A DNA stretch of 11,784 bases. Origin: Microcaldota archaeon. Lineage in GTDB: Archaea; Micrarchaeota; Micrarchaeia; Micrarchaeales; CABMGC01. Under the pieces are notes generated by a model. It saw nothing but the letters and a program-made list of their open reading frames with translations, searched no databases and was not told where the DNA came from. A program made the position numbers and the translations under genes. Where the stretch lies: contig JAKBQS010000025.1 of the NCBI GenBank assembly GCA_021835105.1, forward strand, positions 1-11,784, written 5' to 3'. Below are positions 1 through 6,616 of this stretch, piece after piece; positions within the stretch are counted from its first letter, which is position 1; each line of letters starts with the position of its first letter.

Positions 1-806
1 TTAACGGCATCATGCATAGCGATGAAGATCTATCGAAATACGGAATTGACGATGCAATCTCTGCCTTGATCAAGAAGCGGCTTGGGGTAAAGGAGAGTGA
101 CGCTTTTATTATGGTGGCAGGAGACGAGAAGACAGCTAGAAATGCACTATCGCTTGCAATCGGAAGGGCAGAGATGGCAAAGGAAGGAGTTGTGCCTGAG
201 ACTAGGAATGTAGATTCGAAAAAGAATATAACGAGGTTTATGAGGCCGCTTCCAGGAGGCGCTAGAATGTATCCTGAAACCGATTCTGTGCCTGTAAGAG
301 TGGAAGGCAGGCATTATGCTGAGATAGGGAAGAGCATAGTCCAAGAAGATCAAGTCAGGGAAAGGCTGGTTGCTGAATTGAACAATGTGCAGCTTGTCGA
401 ACAGCTGATATGGTCAAGGGAGCTGCAGCGCTACTTCAGGATTACGGAGCGCACAGGAGCGGATACAAGAGTCGTTGCTGATGTGCTGCTTGAGAAATTC
501 AAGGAGCTTAGCAGGCAGGGTATTGACCCGTATTCTATAGATGACGAAGTTCTTGAGGATATATTCAGGAGGTTTGCCTCTGGCAAAATAACGAAGAAAG
601 CCATAAAGGAGATAGTCAAGTCCATGCCTAAGAATGCAAAGGAAGTGGACGAGGCAATAAAAGAAGGAAATCTCGAGAAGATAAGCGGGGAAAGGCTCCG
701 CAAATTGGTATCGGAATTCGCAAAGAATGGGGAGATATCGCGATCCGAGATAATGTCAAAGTACGGGTTTAATATAGAAGGCGATGAACTTAATGCTATT
801 ATTTAG
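1..806 (+). CDS. gatE: Glutamyl-tRNA(Gln) amidotransferase subunit E, C-terminal part (5' end outside window)
   Basis: GatE works with GatD to convert Glu-tRNA(Gln) into Gln-tRNA(Gln) in archaea; GatE is the kinase/transamidase subunit that binds the tRNA. The frame is already open at base 3, before the first ATG at 12, so the gene starts outside the window and about 268 codons are visible. The segment with ETRNV, then FMRPLPGGARMYPETD, is the family's characteristic block following the inserted GAD-like domain. The last 150 or so residues are the helical region plus YqeY-like tail that contacts tRNA (for example RYFRITERTGADTRVVAD and ASGKITKKAIKEIV). The stop at 804-806 lies 9 bases before the next gene's ATG, suggesting co-transcription. 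I see no frameshift. GatB is the nearest alternative, but the GAD-type region and archaeal setting favour GatE. Confidence 0.93.
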   Translation, partial: NGIMHSDEDLSKYGIDDAISALIKKRLGVKESDAFIMVAGDEKTARNALSLAIGRAEMAKEGVVPETRNVDSKKNITRFMRPLPGGARMYPETDSVPVRVEGRHYAEIGKSIVQEDQVRERLVAELNNVQLVEQLIWSRELQRYFRITERTGADTRVVADVLLEKFKELSRQGIDPYSIDDEVLEDIFRRFASGKITKKAIKEIVKSMPKNAKEVDEAIKEGNLEKISGERLRKLVSEFAKNGEISRSEIMSKYGFNIEGDELNAII

Positions 807-815
807 GTGCTATGG

Positions 816-1508
816 ATGAAATACGAGATAATGGGCTCAAACATGCAGGCTCTGAAGGTATACCTTAATCAGGGGGAGAAGATATATGCCGATTCGGGAA
901 AGCTTGTCAGCAAATCAGACAATGTTACAATGACTCCAAGGATGGTTGGTGGGATATTCAAGACTATAGAGCGTAAGGTTACCGGGGCCAGCGCGCTGCT
1001 TACGGTTTTTTCATCCGAGAGCGGAGAGGGGCATGTAACACTTGCAGGAGTCTTTCCCGGAAGGATAGTCCCGATAGAGTTAGGGCCTGGGCAGATGTTC
1101 ACTGCTGAACATTATGCGTTCTTGGCTGCAGAAGGAGACATAAACTTCACTATGGAAGCCGTAAACATAGGCGCGGCGTTCTTCGGTGGCGCAGGGCTTC
1201 TCCTTCAGAAATTCGTAGGGCCCGGAGTTGTGTACCTGCATCTCGCAGGAGATATAACAATACATGACTTAGATGGAAGTCAGACACTGGAGGTAGACCC
1301 GGGACATGTTGCCGGATTTGATACGGCACTCAGCTACAAGATAAGATTCGTAGACAACGTAAGGACGGCCCTTTTCGGAGGCGTCGGACTTTTCCTTGCG
1401 ACTTTCAAAGGCAAGGGAAGGGTCATAACGCACAGCGTCTCGAGGTTCAAGCTCTCTTCGGAAGTATATCTTGAGGGTCTTCAGCAGTTCCCTCAGAAAA
1501 AACAGTAA
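816..1508 (+). CDS. AIM24 / TIGR00266-family protein
   Basis: A 230-residue member of the AIM24 (DUF124, TIGR00266) family, whose fold is a stacked beta-helix; no enzymatic activity is established for prokaryotic members. The opening MKYEIMGSNMQALKV is typical of the family. Glycine-rich units recur as the fold requires: GGIFKTIERKVTG near 45-57, FFGGAGLLLQKFVGPG near 122-137 and LFGGVGLFLATFKGKG near 186-201. I chose the ATG at 816 over the in-frame GTG at 807 because AGGTG at 805-809 sits 6 bases before it and the family begins here. There is no signal peptide. It sits between gatE and a Nudix gene with gaps of 9 and 4 bases, so it is probably part of that transcript; no functional link is evident. 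Family assignment is firm, function unknown. Confidence 0.88.
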   Translation: MKYEIMGSNMQALKVYLNQGEKIYADSGKLVSKSDNVTMTPRMVGGIFKTIERKVTGASALLTVFSSESGEGHVTLAGVFPGRIVPIELGPGQMFTAEHYAFLAAEGDINFTMEAVNIGAAFFGGAGLLLQKFVGPGVVYLHLAGDITIHDLDGSQTLEVDPGHVAGFDTALSYKIRFVDNVRTALFGGVGLFLATFKGKGRVITHSVSRFKLSSEVYLEGLQQFPQKKQ

Positions 1509-1512
1509 TAAT

Positions 1513-2028
1513 ATGAAGAAGAGCGAGATAGTCCACAGGAGCACGATATTCAATGTGGAGAGGTTCACTGCGGAGAAGGAAGGCAAGAAGGTACAGCATG
1601 AGAGGATTGTCGGCGCGGATACTATAGGGGTTATCCCCTTTACCGCAGCTGGGGAGGTAATACTCGAGAGGCAGTACAGATTTGCAATATCCAGGTATCT
1701 ATATGAAATTCCCGCCGGGCATATAGACGAAGGGGAGAGTGCAAGGGAAGCTGCGGAGAGGGAGCTTAGAGAAGAAATAGGTTATACCGCATCAAAACTC
1801 AGATATCTTACAAGCGCTTATGTATCGCCAGGCATACAGACGGAGAAGATAAGCTATTTCCTTGCAACAGGGCTACGCAAGTCCAAAACCGATATGGATA
1901 AGGATGAGATAATAAAGCCTTACAGGATCGGCCTCTCTGGCGCCCTTAGGATGATAAAGGAAGGAAGGATAATGGACAACACCACAATAAGCGGGCTGCT
2001 TTATTTCGCAAGCTTCTGCAAAGTCTGA
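1513..2028 (+). CDS. Nudix hydrolase, ADP-ribose pyrophosphatase-like
   Basis: A 171-residue Nudix hydrolase, predicted to split ADP-ribose or a similar nucleoside diphosphate derivative into two monophosphates with divalent metal. The full Nudix box (G x5 E x7 REUxEExGU) is at residues 69-91, starting GHIDEGE and ending RELREEIGY. The flanks fit the ADP-ribose pyrophosphatase subgroup: ERQYRF near 52-57, YLYEIPAG leading into the box, and a proline (SPG, 105-107) about 15 residues after it, a position associated with ADP-ribose preference. The ATG at 1513 is 4 bases past the preceding stop, with no clear ribosome-binding site, so translational coupling is likely. An upstream in-frame TTG at 1471 overlaps the AIM24 gene and was not chosen. 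Exact substrate is inferred. Confidence 0.9.
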   Translation: MKKSEIVHRSTIFNVERFTAEKEGKKVQHERIVGADTIGVIPFTAAGEVILERQYRFAISRYLYEIPAGHIDEGESAREAAERELREEIGYTASKLRYLTSAYVSPGIQTEKISYFLATGLRKSKTDMDKDEIIKPYRIGLSGALRMIKEGRIMDNTTISGLLYFASFCKV

Positions 2029-2062
2029 TATAGGCACGCATATGCTGAGGCTGGAGATGGCA

Positions 2063-3466
2063 TTATTCGTATATGTATTTTATCCCTAGCAGGCTTGAGA
2101 GCTCTCTCATTCCTGTCCCCAGGTCTTCCCTTGAGAGATCGCTTGCTTTATACTTGCCCACTGATGCTATAAGGAGCTTCGCTTCTGTCTCTATAGATTC
2201 GATCATGTTCTTCACGAAGGTTATCGATCTCTTGTCAGGCTTGGCAATCCTGGAAGAGATGTTCTTGAGTATGGCGTAATTGTACAGTTCCCGCTCTATG
2301 AAATGCTCAGCATGGCTGTATGCGTATGAGGCTACTAGGAACGGCCTGCCCATTGCTATTCCGGATGCGCCTAGCGCAATGCTCTTCACCATATCGCCCC
2401 CGCCCGTCATCCTTCCTGAAGATATCATGCTTACGGTAATGCCCTTCTCCCGTGCGGATGCTATCGCCTTCATGCACGATATGGTTGGGATTCCGACATC
2501 GTTTAGCGCTACCGAAGGGCTCATCCCCGTGCCCCCTTCCTTTCCATCTATTGTTATGTTGTCCGCGCCTGCGTCTGCCGCAATTCTTATGACCTCTCCC
2601 AGATCCCTGTATGGGCCGGTCTTGAACCATATCTTTACCCTGGGATAATCGTTCTTGAGCTTCTTTATCCTGTTCTCCAGTATTTCCTCTGTGAATATAT
2701 CAGGAGCCGAGTGCCTCTCGTAGGAATCTGCAATTACATGCTCCGGATCCGGATATATCGTATACTTCTGCTTAAGCCGCAATGCCGTAGCCCTGTCGAC
2801 TATTTTCTCTCCGCCCATCCCCGCCTTTGCGCCCTGACCTCCTTTTATCTCAAATGCGATCATGCCCTTCTGTATGTATTCATCAAATTTTTTGTCTGAA
2901 TATACCCTGTTCCATAGTTCATCGTATGCATCTTCCTCGTTCTGCTGGATTATCAGCCCGCCGTAATCCTCTGTGGTGTTCTCGAGATATGAGATGGACC
3001 TGTCATAGAAGGATGGTTGCGAGGCATTGACCCTGGAGCTATAACCCCATGTCGTAGTTATGTTCTCCCCTATCCCTGCTATTATGCCTGATTCCGCGCA
3101 TGCCTTTGCAGCAAACGGGGCCACTTTATTCCAGTCATCCTGGCTGCCCATCGATGACTGTACTAGTGGAAGTTTTGTCTTGAATCCACCTATCTGCGAT
3201 GAGAGGTCGACATCGTGATATATCGGTTCCCTCCCTATAAGCTCTATCGCCTTCTCAAGCCTCTTTGGAGTGAATTGCGGAGGTGTTATCACTATATTGT
3301 CAAGGGTAAAGAACTTCTTCCCTGAATGCTCCATTGAAGCGCCGTATATGGAAAACCTCGACTTCTCGTTTGAGAACGGATATATGGACTTCCTCCCCCT
3401 CCTGGCTCTCTCCATTATCTCCCTTACAGGGTAATCGGTCTTCTTTCCTAGGAAATTCTTGGGCAT
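2063..3466 (-). CDS. Stand-alone glutamate synthase FMN-domain protein (GltB2-like), no Fe-S cysteines
   Basis: A 467-residue protein matching the FMN-binding synthase domain of glutamate synthase (Pfam Glu_synthase). Landmarks in order: SSMGSQDDWNKVA (104-116), EIKGGQGAKAGMGGE (206-220, the classic EIKxxQGAKPGxGG block), HSAPDIF (252-258), VKIWFK (277-282), TIDGKEGGTGMSP (305-317) and ALGASGIAMG (364-373). There is no N-terminal class II glutaminase domain and no ferredoxin domain. After the ALGA block, canonical enzymes carry a cysteine triplet for a [3Fe-4S] cluster; here that stretch is PFLVASYAYSHAEHF, with none. Only C123 and C331 are present. The chosen ATG at 3466 lies 14 bases past the asparagine synthetase stop; the frame is open further upstream but overlaps that gene. 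Likely an FMN oxidoreductase of nitrogen metabolism; true glutamate synthase activity is uncertain. Confidence 0.85.
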   Translation of the reverse strand: MPKNFLGKKTDYPVREIMERARRGRKSIYPFSNEKSRFSIYGASMEHSGKKFFTLDNIVITPPQFTPKRLEKAIELIGREPIYHDVDLSSQIGGFKTKLPLVQSSMGSQDDWNKVAPFAAKACAESGIIAGIGENITTTWGYSSRVNASQPSFYDRSISYLENTTEDYGGLIIQQNEEDAYDELWNRVYSDKKFDEYIQKGMIAFEIKGGQGAKAGMGGEKIVDRATALRLKQKYTIYPDPEHVIADSYERHSAPDIFTEEILENRIKKLKNDYPRVKIWFKTGPYRDLGEVIRIAADAGADNITIDGKEGGTGMSPSVALNDVGIPTISCMKAIASAREKGITVSMISSGRMTGGGDMVKSIALGASGIAMGRPFLVASYAYSHAEHFIERELYNYAILKNISSRIAKPDKRSITFVKNMIESIETEAKLLIASVGKYKASDLSREDLGTGMRELSSLLGIKYIYE

Positions 3467-3480
3467 GGATATCGTTCTGC

Positions 3481-4608
3481 TTAAGGCGAGAGCAGCCCGG
3501 GAATTCTCGGACACGGCAATGCCATGTATATGCTTGGAAGACCGCATATATATCTTACTGTGCGCTCCAGCCCTATCCCGAAGCCTGCAGTCTTTATGCC
3601 GTGTGCTTTTAGGAACTCGAGGTACCATCTATATTTGTCAAGCTTCTCCCCGGTTTCCTTCATTCTTGCTATTATCCTCCCATGCTCGTATTCCCTTGCT
3701 GCGCCGCTGGCAGCTTCGCCGTATCCTCCTGGAAAGAGCATGTCGAAGTCCATAAGCACCCCTTTCTTGTCGTCGTATTCCCTGTCGTAGAAGCCCCTTG
3801 ACCCCTTCGGATAGTCGTAAACGAAGAAGGGATCTTTGTTTATGCTGGAGAGCAGCCACTCGTACTCCCAGTGGATTTCGGTCTTATGGTTAAGTTCCTT
3901 TGGCTTGAAGCCGAATCTCTTTTCCATCTCCTTGAGCGCCTCGGGATTCGAATCGATATATGATATCAGCTCATCGACAGCTTCCTTGTGCGTATACCTC
4001 TTGAATGGAGTCTTAGGCACGCGTATCTCTGTTCTCTTTTCCAGCCCGCGGGCTCCTGCCTCTTCGGAGAAAGCGCCCCAGATCTCGGAGAGCTCCTTCT
4101 CATGGCGTTTCATGCTCTTGCAGACGTGCGTAAGCAAACCTTCAGCCACGGACATTGCGCCATGATGATCAGTATCCGCAAGCTCTATGTCCACCTGTAT
4201 AAACTCTGCGAGGTGCCTGTCCGTATTTGCAGTCTCCATCGGCTCAAGGCGTATGTTATCCGCAAAGAAGTATATCTTTCCCTCTCCTCCTGCTTTTTTC
4301 CTTGCAGCGGTGAGAAGCTGTTTGTATAGTATCGCGCTGCTCATCATCTTGTATTCGTATCCGTAATAGTCAACAGTCACCTGCTTTGAGCCGCGTATTC
4401 CAGGATCCGTAACAGGGCCCATGAGTATGGATTTATACTCGAGAAAACCGTCGCTGTTCAGGTATTCCCTCATGCTTGCGCTTACATTATCGTATGCGGC
4501 ATATACTTTCTGCATCAGGGGATCGCTCAGTACGGAGAACGCATCATCGGCAAAGTCCTTCGGGGATAGGTTCTTTCCAGTCATATTATCTTTTTGATAT
4601 CGCATCAT
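3481..4608 (-). CDS. Archaeal asparagine synthetase A, AsnRS-like (AS-AR)
   Basis: A 375-residue class II aminoacyl-tRNA synthetase-like protein lacking the N-terminal OB anticodon-binding domain of AsnRS/AspRS. This matches the archaeal asparagine synthetase described in Pyrococcus, which makes asparagine from aspartate, ATP and ammonia. Motif 2 is NIRLEPMETANTDRHLAEF (118-136); motif 3 is GFGIGLER (342-349), followed by PRIPG. KMMSSAILYKQLL (87-99), FVYDYPKGSRGFYDRE (262-277) and GGYGEAASG (294-302) also fit. As I recall the family it is nearer 300 residues; the excess lies at about 175-245, rich in charged helix. Start is uncertain: ATGs at 4608 and 4605 are in frame, and one at 4584 would leave a nearly leaderless mRNA from the TATA-like box at 4611-4624. 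It is the first gene of a two-gene unit with the GltB2-like protein. Confidence 0.86.
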   Translation of the reverse strand: MMRYQKDNMTGKNLSPKDFADDAFSVLSDPLMQKVYAAYDNVSASMREYLNSDGFLEYKSILMGPVTDPGIRGSKQVTVDYYGYEYKMMSSAILYKQLLTAARKKAGGEGKIYFFADNIRLEPMETANTDRHLAEFIQVDIELADTDHHGAMSVAEGLLTHVCKSMKRHEKELSEIWGAFSEEAGARGLEKRTEIRVPKTPFKRYTHKEAVDELISYIDSNPEALKEMEKRFGFKPKELNHKTEIHWEYEWLLSSINKDPFFVYDYPKGSRGFYDREYDDKKGVLMDFDMLFPGGYGEAASGAAREYEHGRIIARMKETGEKLDKYRWYLEFLKAHGIKTAGFGIGLERTVRYICGLPSIYMALPCPRIPGLLSP

Positions 4609-4610
4609 AA

Positions 4611-4624
4611 CTATATATATTTAT
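4611..4624 (-). promoter_or_regulatory. TATA-like box before the asparagine synthetase gene
   Basis: Read on the minus strand this is ATAAATATATATAG. Its centre is about 33 bases before the ATG at 4584 and about 9 before the ATG at 4608. The first spacing suits a nearly leaderless transcript starting translation at 4584. A second AT-rich candidate (AATAAAAA on the minus strand, near 4630-4637) would serve the 4608 start instead. Confidence 0.5.
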
Positions 4625-4763
4625 TTGCATTTTTATTGCGTTTTTTACAATATTTTAGCAATATTATATATACTACATTGGATTTTTTACAGAAATAATG
4701 GGGCATTGGGCTGTGCGGCCTATGCGGCTTGATGTGCACCGGAGTGTACGCTGCACCATGCCT

Positions 4764-5432
4764 TTACTTGCATGCATAGGATCTGAGAATTTCGCATAAT
4801 GGGCCGGTGCCTCTGCCTCCAGAGCTCCTTACCTGCATTGAGCGTATGCCGAAACCCATGGCTGCGCGTACGTTTGATGCGCTATTGTCAAGGAATATCA
4901 TATCTTCTTTATTGCACCTCACCCGCTTTAGGAGAATGCGGAAGGATTCTTTGCAAGGCTTTATGTTGAAACCTAGATCTGATAAATCTGTTATTCTTCT
5001 GCGCGGAAAGGCATCCGATATGCCTATTGAGTGCAGCGCATTCTCCACCCAGTTGGTGTAACTGTTTGTGAATAGGTAAAGCTCTTGATTCTCTCCCGCT
5101 ACCGAGAGCGCCTTGGAGAGTTTAATGTCCTTGCTTAGTTTTGCGTCTTCGGTTTTTATATTGTAAGCGTATCTTGCAAATGGTTTCATGGGTATCCCTG
5201 AGATTTTGCACGCTTCCACTATAAGCCTAGATATCCTCCTCTCCCTTGAGAGCTTTCTCTTCATGCGCTTGAAGCCCTGGTTTGCCGATAAGTCAGGGGC
5301 GTGCTTATCGAGATAGAGGCTAATCCGCCTGGCCCATGCATCGCATGCAAGGTGCTCGCTTGATTCAGGGTATAATGTCCCGTCCAAGTCAAGCACTATG
5401 GCTTTTATCTTATCTATGTGCGGATATGCCAT
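4764..5432 (-). CDS. HAD-family phosphatase, pyrimidine 5'-nucleotidase/Sdt1-like
   Basis: A 222-residue HAD-superfamily hydrolase. Motif I is DLDGTLYP (15-22), with D15 the expected nucleophile and D17 the acid/base. Motif II is LFTNS (120-124), motif III the lysine in NIKPCKESF (K158), and motif IV FLDNSASNVRAA (180-191). The DGTLYP and D-x-SASN pattern resembles the Sdt1/pyrimidine 5'-nucleotidase group, where motif IV usually reads DD; here the second acidic residue is N183. The helical insert between motifs I and II (about 25-105) acts as a C1 cap. A purine-rich stretch (GGGAGAGGGG on the minus strand, near 5441-5450) precedes the ATG. The gene is divergent from serA and the aminotransferase, so phosphoserine phosphatase is a reasonable contextual guess. 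Family is certain; substrate is not. Confidence 0.85.
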   Translation of the reverse strand: MAYPHIDKIKAIVLDLDGTLYPESSEHLACDAWARRISLYLDKHAPDLSANQGFKRMKRKLSRERRISRLIVEACKISGIPMKPFARYAYNIKTEDAKLSKDIKLSKALSVAGENQELYLFTNSYTNWVENALHSIGISDAFPRRRITDLSDLGFNIKPCKESFRILLKRVRCNKEDMIFLDNSASNVRAAMGFGIRSMQVRSSGGRGTGPLCEILRSYACK

Positions 5433-5467
5433 GCTCCATCCCCTCTCCCTGCAGTCTTTAGTTGGAC

Positions 5468-5482
5468 ATTATATTTATATAC
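5468..5482 (-). promoter_or_regulatory. TATA-like box for the HAD phosphatase gene
   Basis: The minus strand reads GTATATAAATATAAT, centred about 43 bases before the ATG at 5432. With the usual 25-27 base spacing to the start site, the transcript would have a leader of roughly 15-18 bases containing the purine-rich ribosome-binding site. Confidence 0.6.
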
Positions 5483-5640
5483 CAGTTGCGAACAAACGTT
5501 AATGAAGTTGGTATGATGGATTGCCATAACTGCCGCATTTCTGCAGTATATGCCCCACTCTCCAGCTCTGCCTCTTTCTCATCAGTTTCAGGAAGCTCAA
5601 CCTCATGCTAATTGCATAGAGGCTCTCTGAATACTTATTA

Positions 5641-5645
5641 AGGTG
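5641..5645 (+). promoter_or_regulatory. Ribosome-binding site deciding the serA start
   Basis: AGGTG lies 5 bases before the ATG at 5651, the same sequence and spacing class seen before the AIM24 ATG (805-809, 6 bases) and the aminotransferase ATG (GGTG at 6608-6611, 5 bases). This favours 5651 over the in-frame ATG at 5681. Confidence 0.6.
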
Positions 5646-5650
5646 TCTTT

Positions 5651-6616
5651 ATGCAATATAAAACCCAATTAGACGCAAGGATGGAAAAACCGAATGTTCT
5701 GGTAGTTGATACGGTAGACAGGCACATTCTCGACGCGCTAGAGAATTACGGTGCCGCGGTGAACTACTCTCCAGGCATGTCCAGGGATGCGATACTGGAA
5801 ATTGTAGATAAATATCATGTGATACTCGGAAGAACGCGTATGCCTATAGACAGAGGCATTATAGATGCGGGTAAGAAGCTTAGAATAATAGGCAGGGCAG
5901 GAGTTGGGATAGAGAATATAGATGTGGAAGCTGCAAGAGAGCATGGAATAAGGGTGATAAACGCACCTGGCGAGGCTACCGAATCTGTTGTTGAGCTCAC
6001 TATCCACTTGATTATTGCAGGACTTAGAAGCACGCACGCCTGTATAGAGGATGTCAAGGCGGGAAAATTCGCCAAGAGCCTAGGAAGCGAGCTTGCAGGA
6101 AAGGCTGTCGGAATCGTAGGGTTCGGGAGAATAGGAACGAGAGTCTCACAGGTGCTGAAAGCTTTTGGTGCAGAGGTGATCGTTACAGATCTTAAGGATT
6201 ACAGGGAGAAGGCAAGGGAACTTGGAGTTGAGTTTACCGACCACCGTACCCTATACCGCAGATCGGACATTGTATGCCTGCACGTAAACATGGAGGTCAA
6301 CAGGGTACCGGTCATAGGAACCGAAGAAGTGGAAAGTATGAAAGACGGCGTTATACTGATAAATACGGCAAGGGGCGCCGCGACAGAGATGAAGGCCGTG
6401 TATTGGGGGCTGGAGAGCGGGAAGATAGGCTTCTACGGTGCAGATGTAATGTGGAACGAACCGCCGAGGGATGAAACCGAGATCAAAATGCTGGGCTTGC
6501 GCAACGTGGCAGTAACACCGCATATAGGGGCAAATACCAAAGAAGCGCAGGAACGCATAGCAAAATACCTTGCCGATAAGCTTGTCGTGGCGCTTGGGGA
6601 GATTGAGGGTGTTTGA
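5651..6616 (+). CDS. serA: D-3-phosphoglycerate dehydrogenase, short form
   Basis: Predicted to oxidise 3-phosphoglycerate to 3-phosphohydroxypyruvate with NAD, the first step of phosphorylated serine synthesis. The 321-residue protein has the D-2-hydroxyacid dehydrogenase layout: substrate domain with GRAGVGIENID (81-91) and NAPGEATESVVELT (104-117), NAD domain with VGFGRIG (156-162) followed by D180, and catalytic residues R241 (NTARG), E270 (NEPP) and H291 (TPHIGANT). It ends without the C-terminal ACT regulatory domain, so serine feedback through that domain is not expected. The ATG at 5651 is supported by AGGTG; starting at 5681 (MEKPNVLVVD) would match the usual family N-terminus and an AT-rich CAATATAAAA lies before it, so the start is open. 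The stop abuts the next gene's ATG. Other 2-hydroxyacid dehydrogenases are possible, but the neighbour favours SerA. Confidence 0.87.
   Translation: MQYKTQLDARMEKPNVLVVDTVDRHILDALENYGAAVNYSPGMSRDAILEIVDKYHVILGRTRMPIDRGIIDAGKKLRIIGRAGVGIENIDVEAAREHGIRVINAPGEATESVVELTIHLIIAGLRSTHACIEDVKAGKFAKSLGSELAGKAVGIVGFGRIGTRVSQVLKAFGAEVIVTDLKDYREKARELGVEFTDHRTLYRRSDIVCLHVNMEVNRVPVIGTEEVESMKDGVILINTARGAATEMKAVYWGLESGKIGFYGADVMWNEPPRDETEIKMLGLRNVAVTPHIGANTKEAQERIAKYLADKLVVALGEIEGV

Noticed and set aside
4720..4760. Imperfect inverted repeat GTGCA...TGCAC and repeated TGCGGC as a terminator for the HAD gene
   Set aside because: Only a 5-base stem with a 13-base loop and no T run on the minus strand afterwards.
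4698..4799. A 33-codon plus-strand frame starting about 30 bases after an AT-rich TATATATAC stretch (4665-4673)
   Set aside because: It runs antisense into the 3' end of the HAD gene, and AT-rich sequence is expected in this intergenic gap; nothing else supports it.
5499..5606. A 35-codon minus-strand frame (ATG at 5606) between the HAD gene and serA
   Set aside because: No ribosome-binding site, no terminator and no recognisable composition; it also lies over the likely HAD promoter region.
5500..5640. Possible C/D box guide RNA on the minus strand (CTGA followed by CTGATGA near 5578-5590)
   Set aside because: The partner C and D boxes at the needed distances are absent, so the pair is probably chance.
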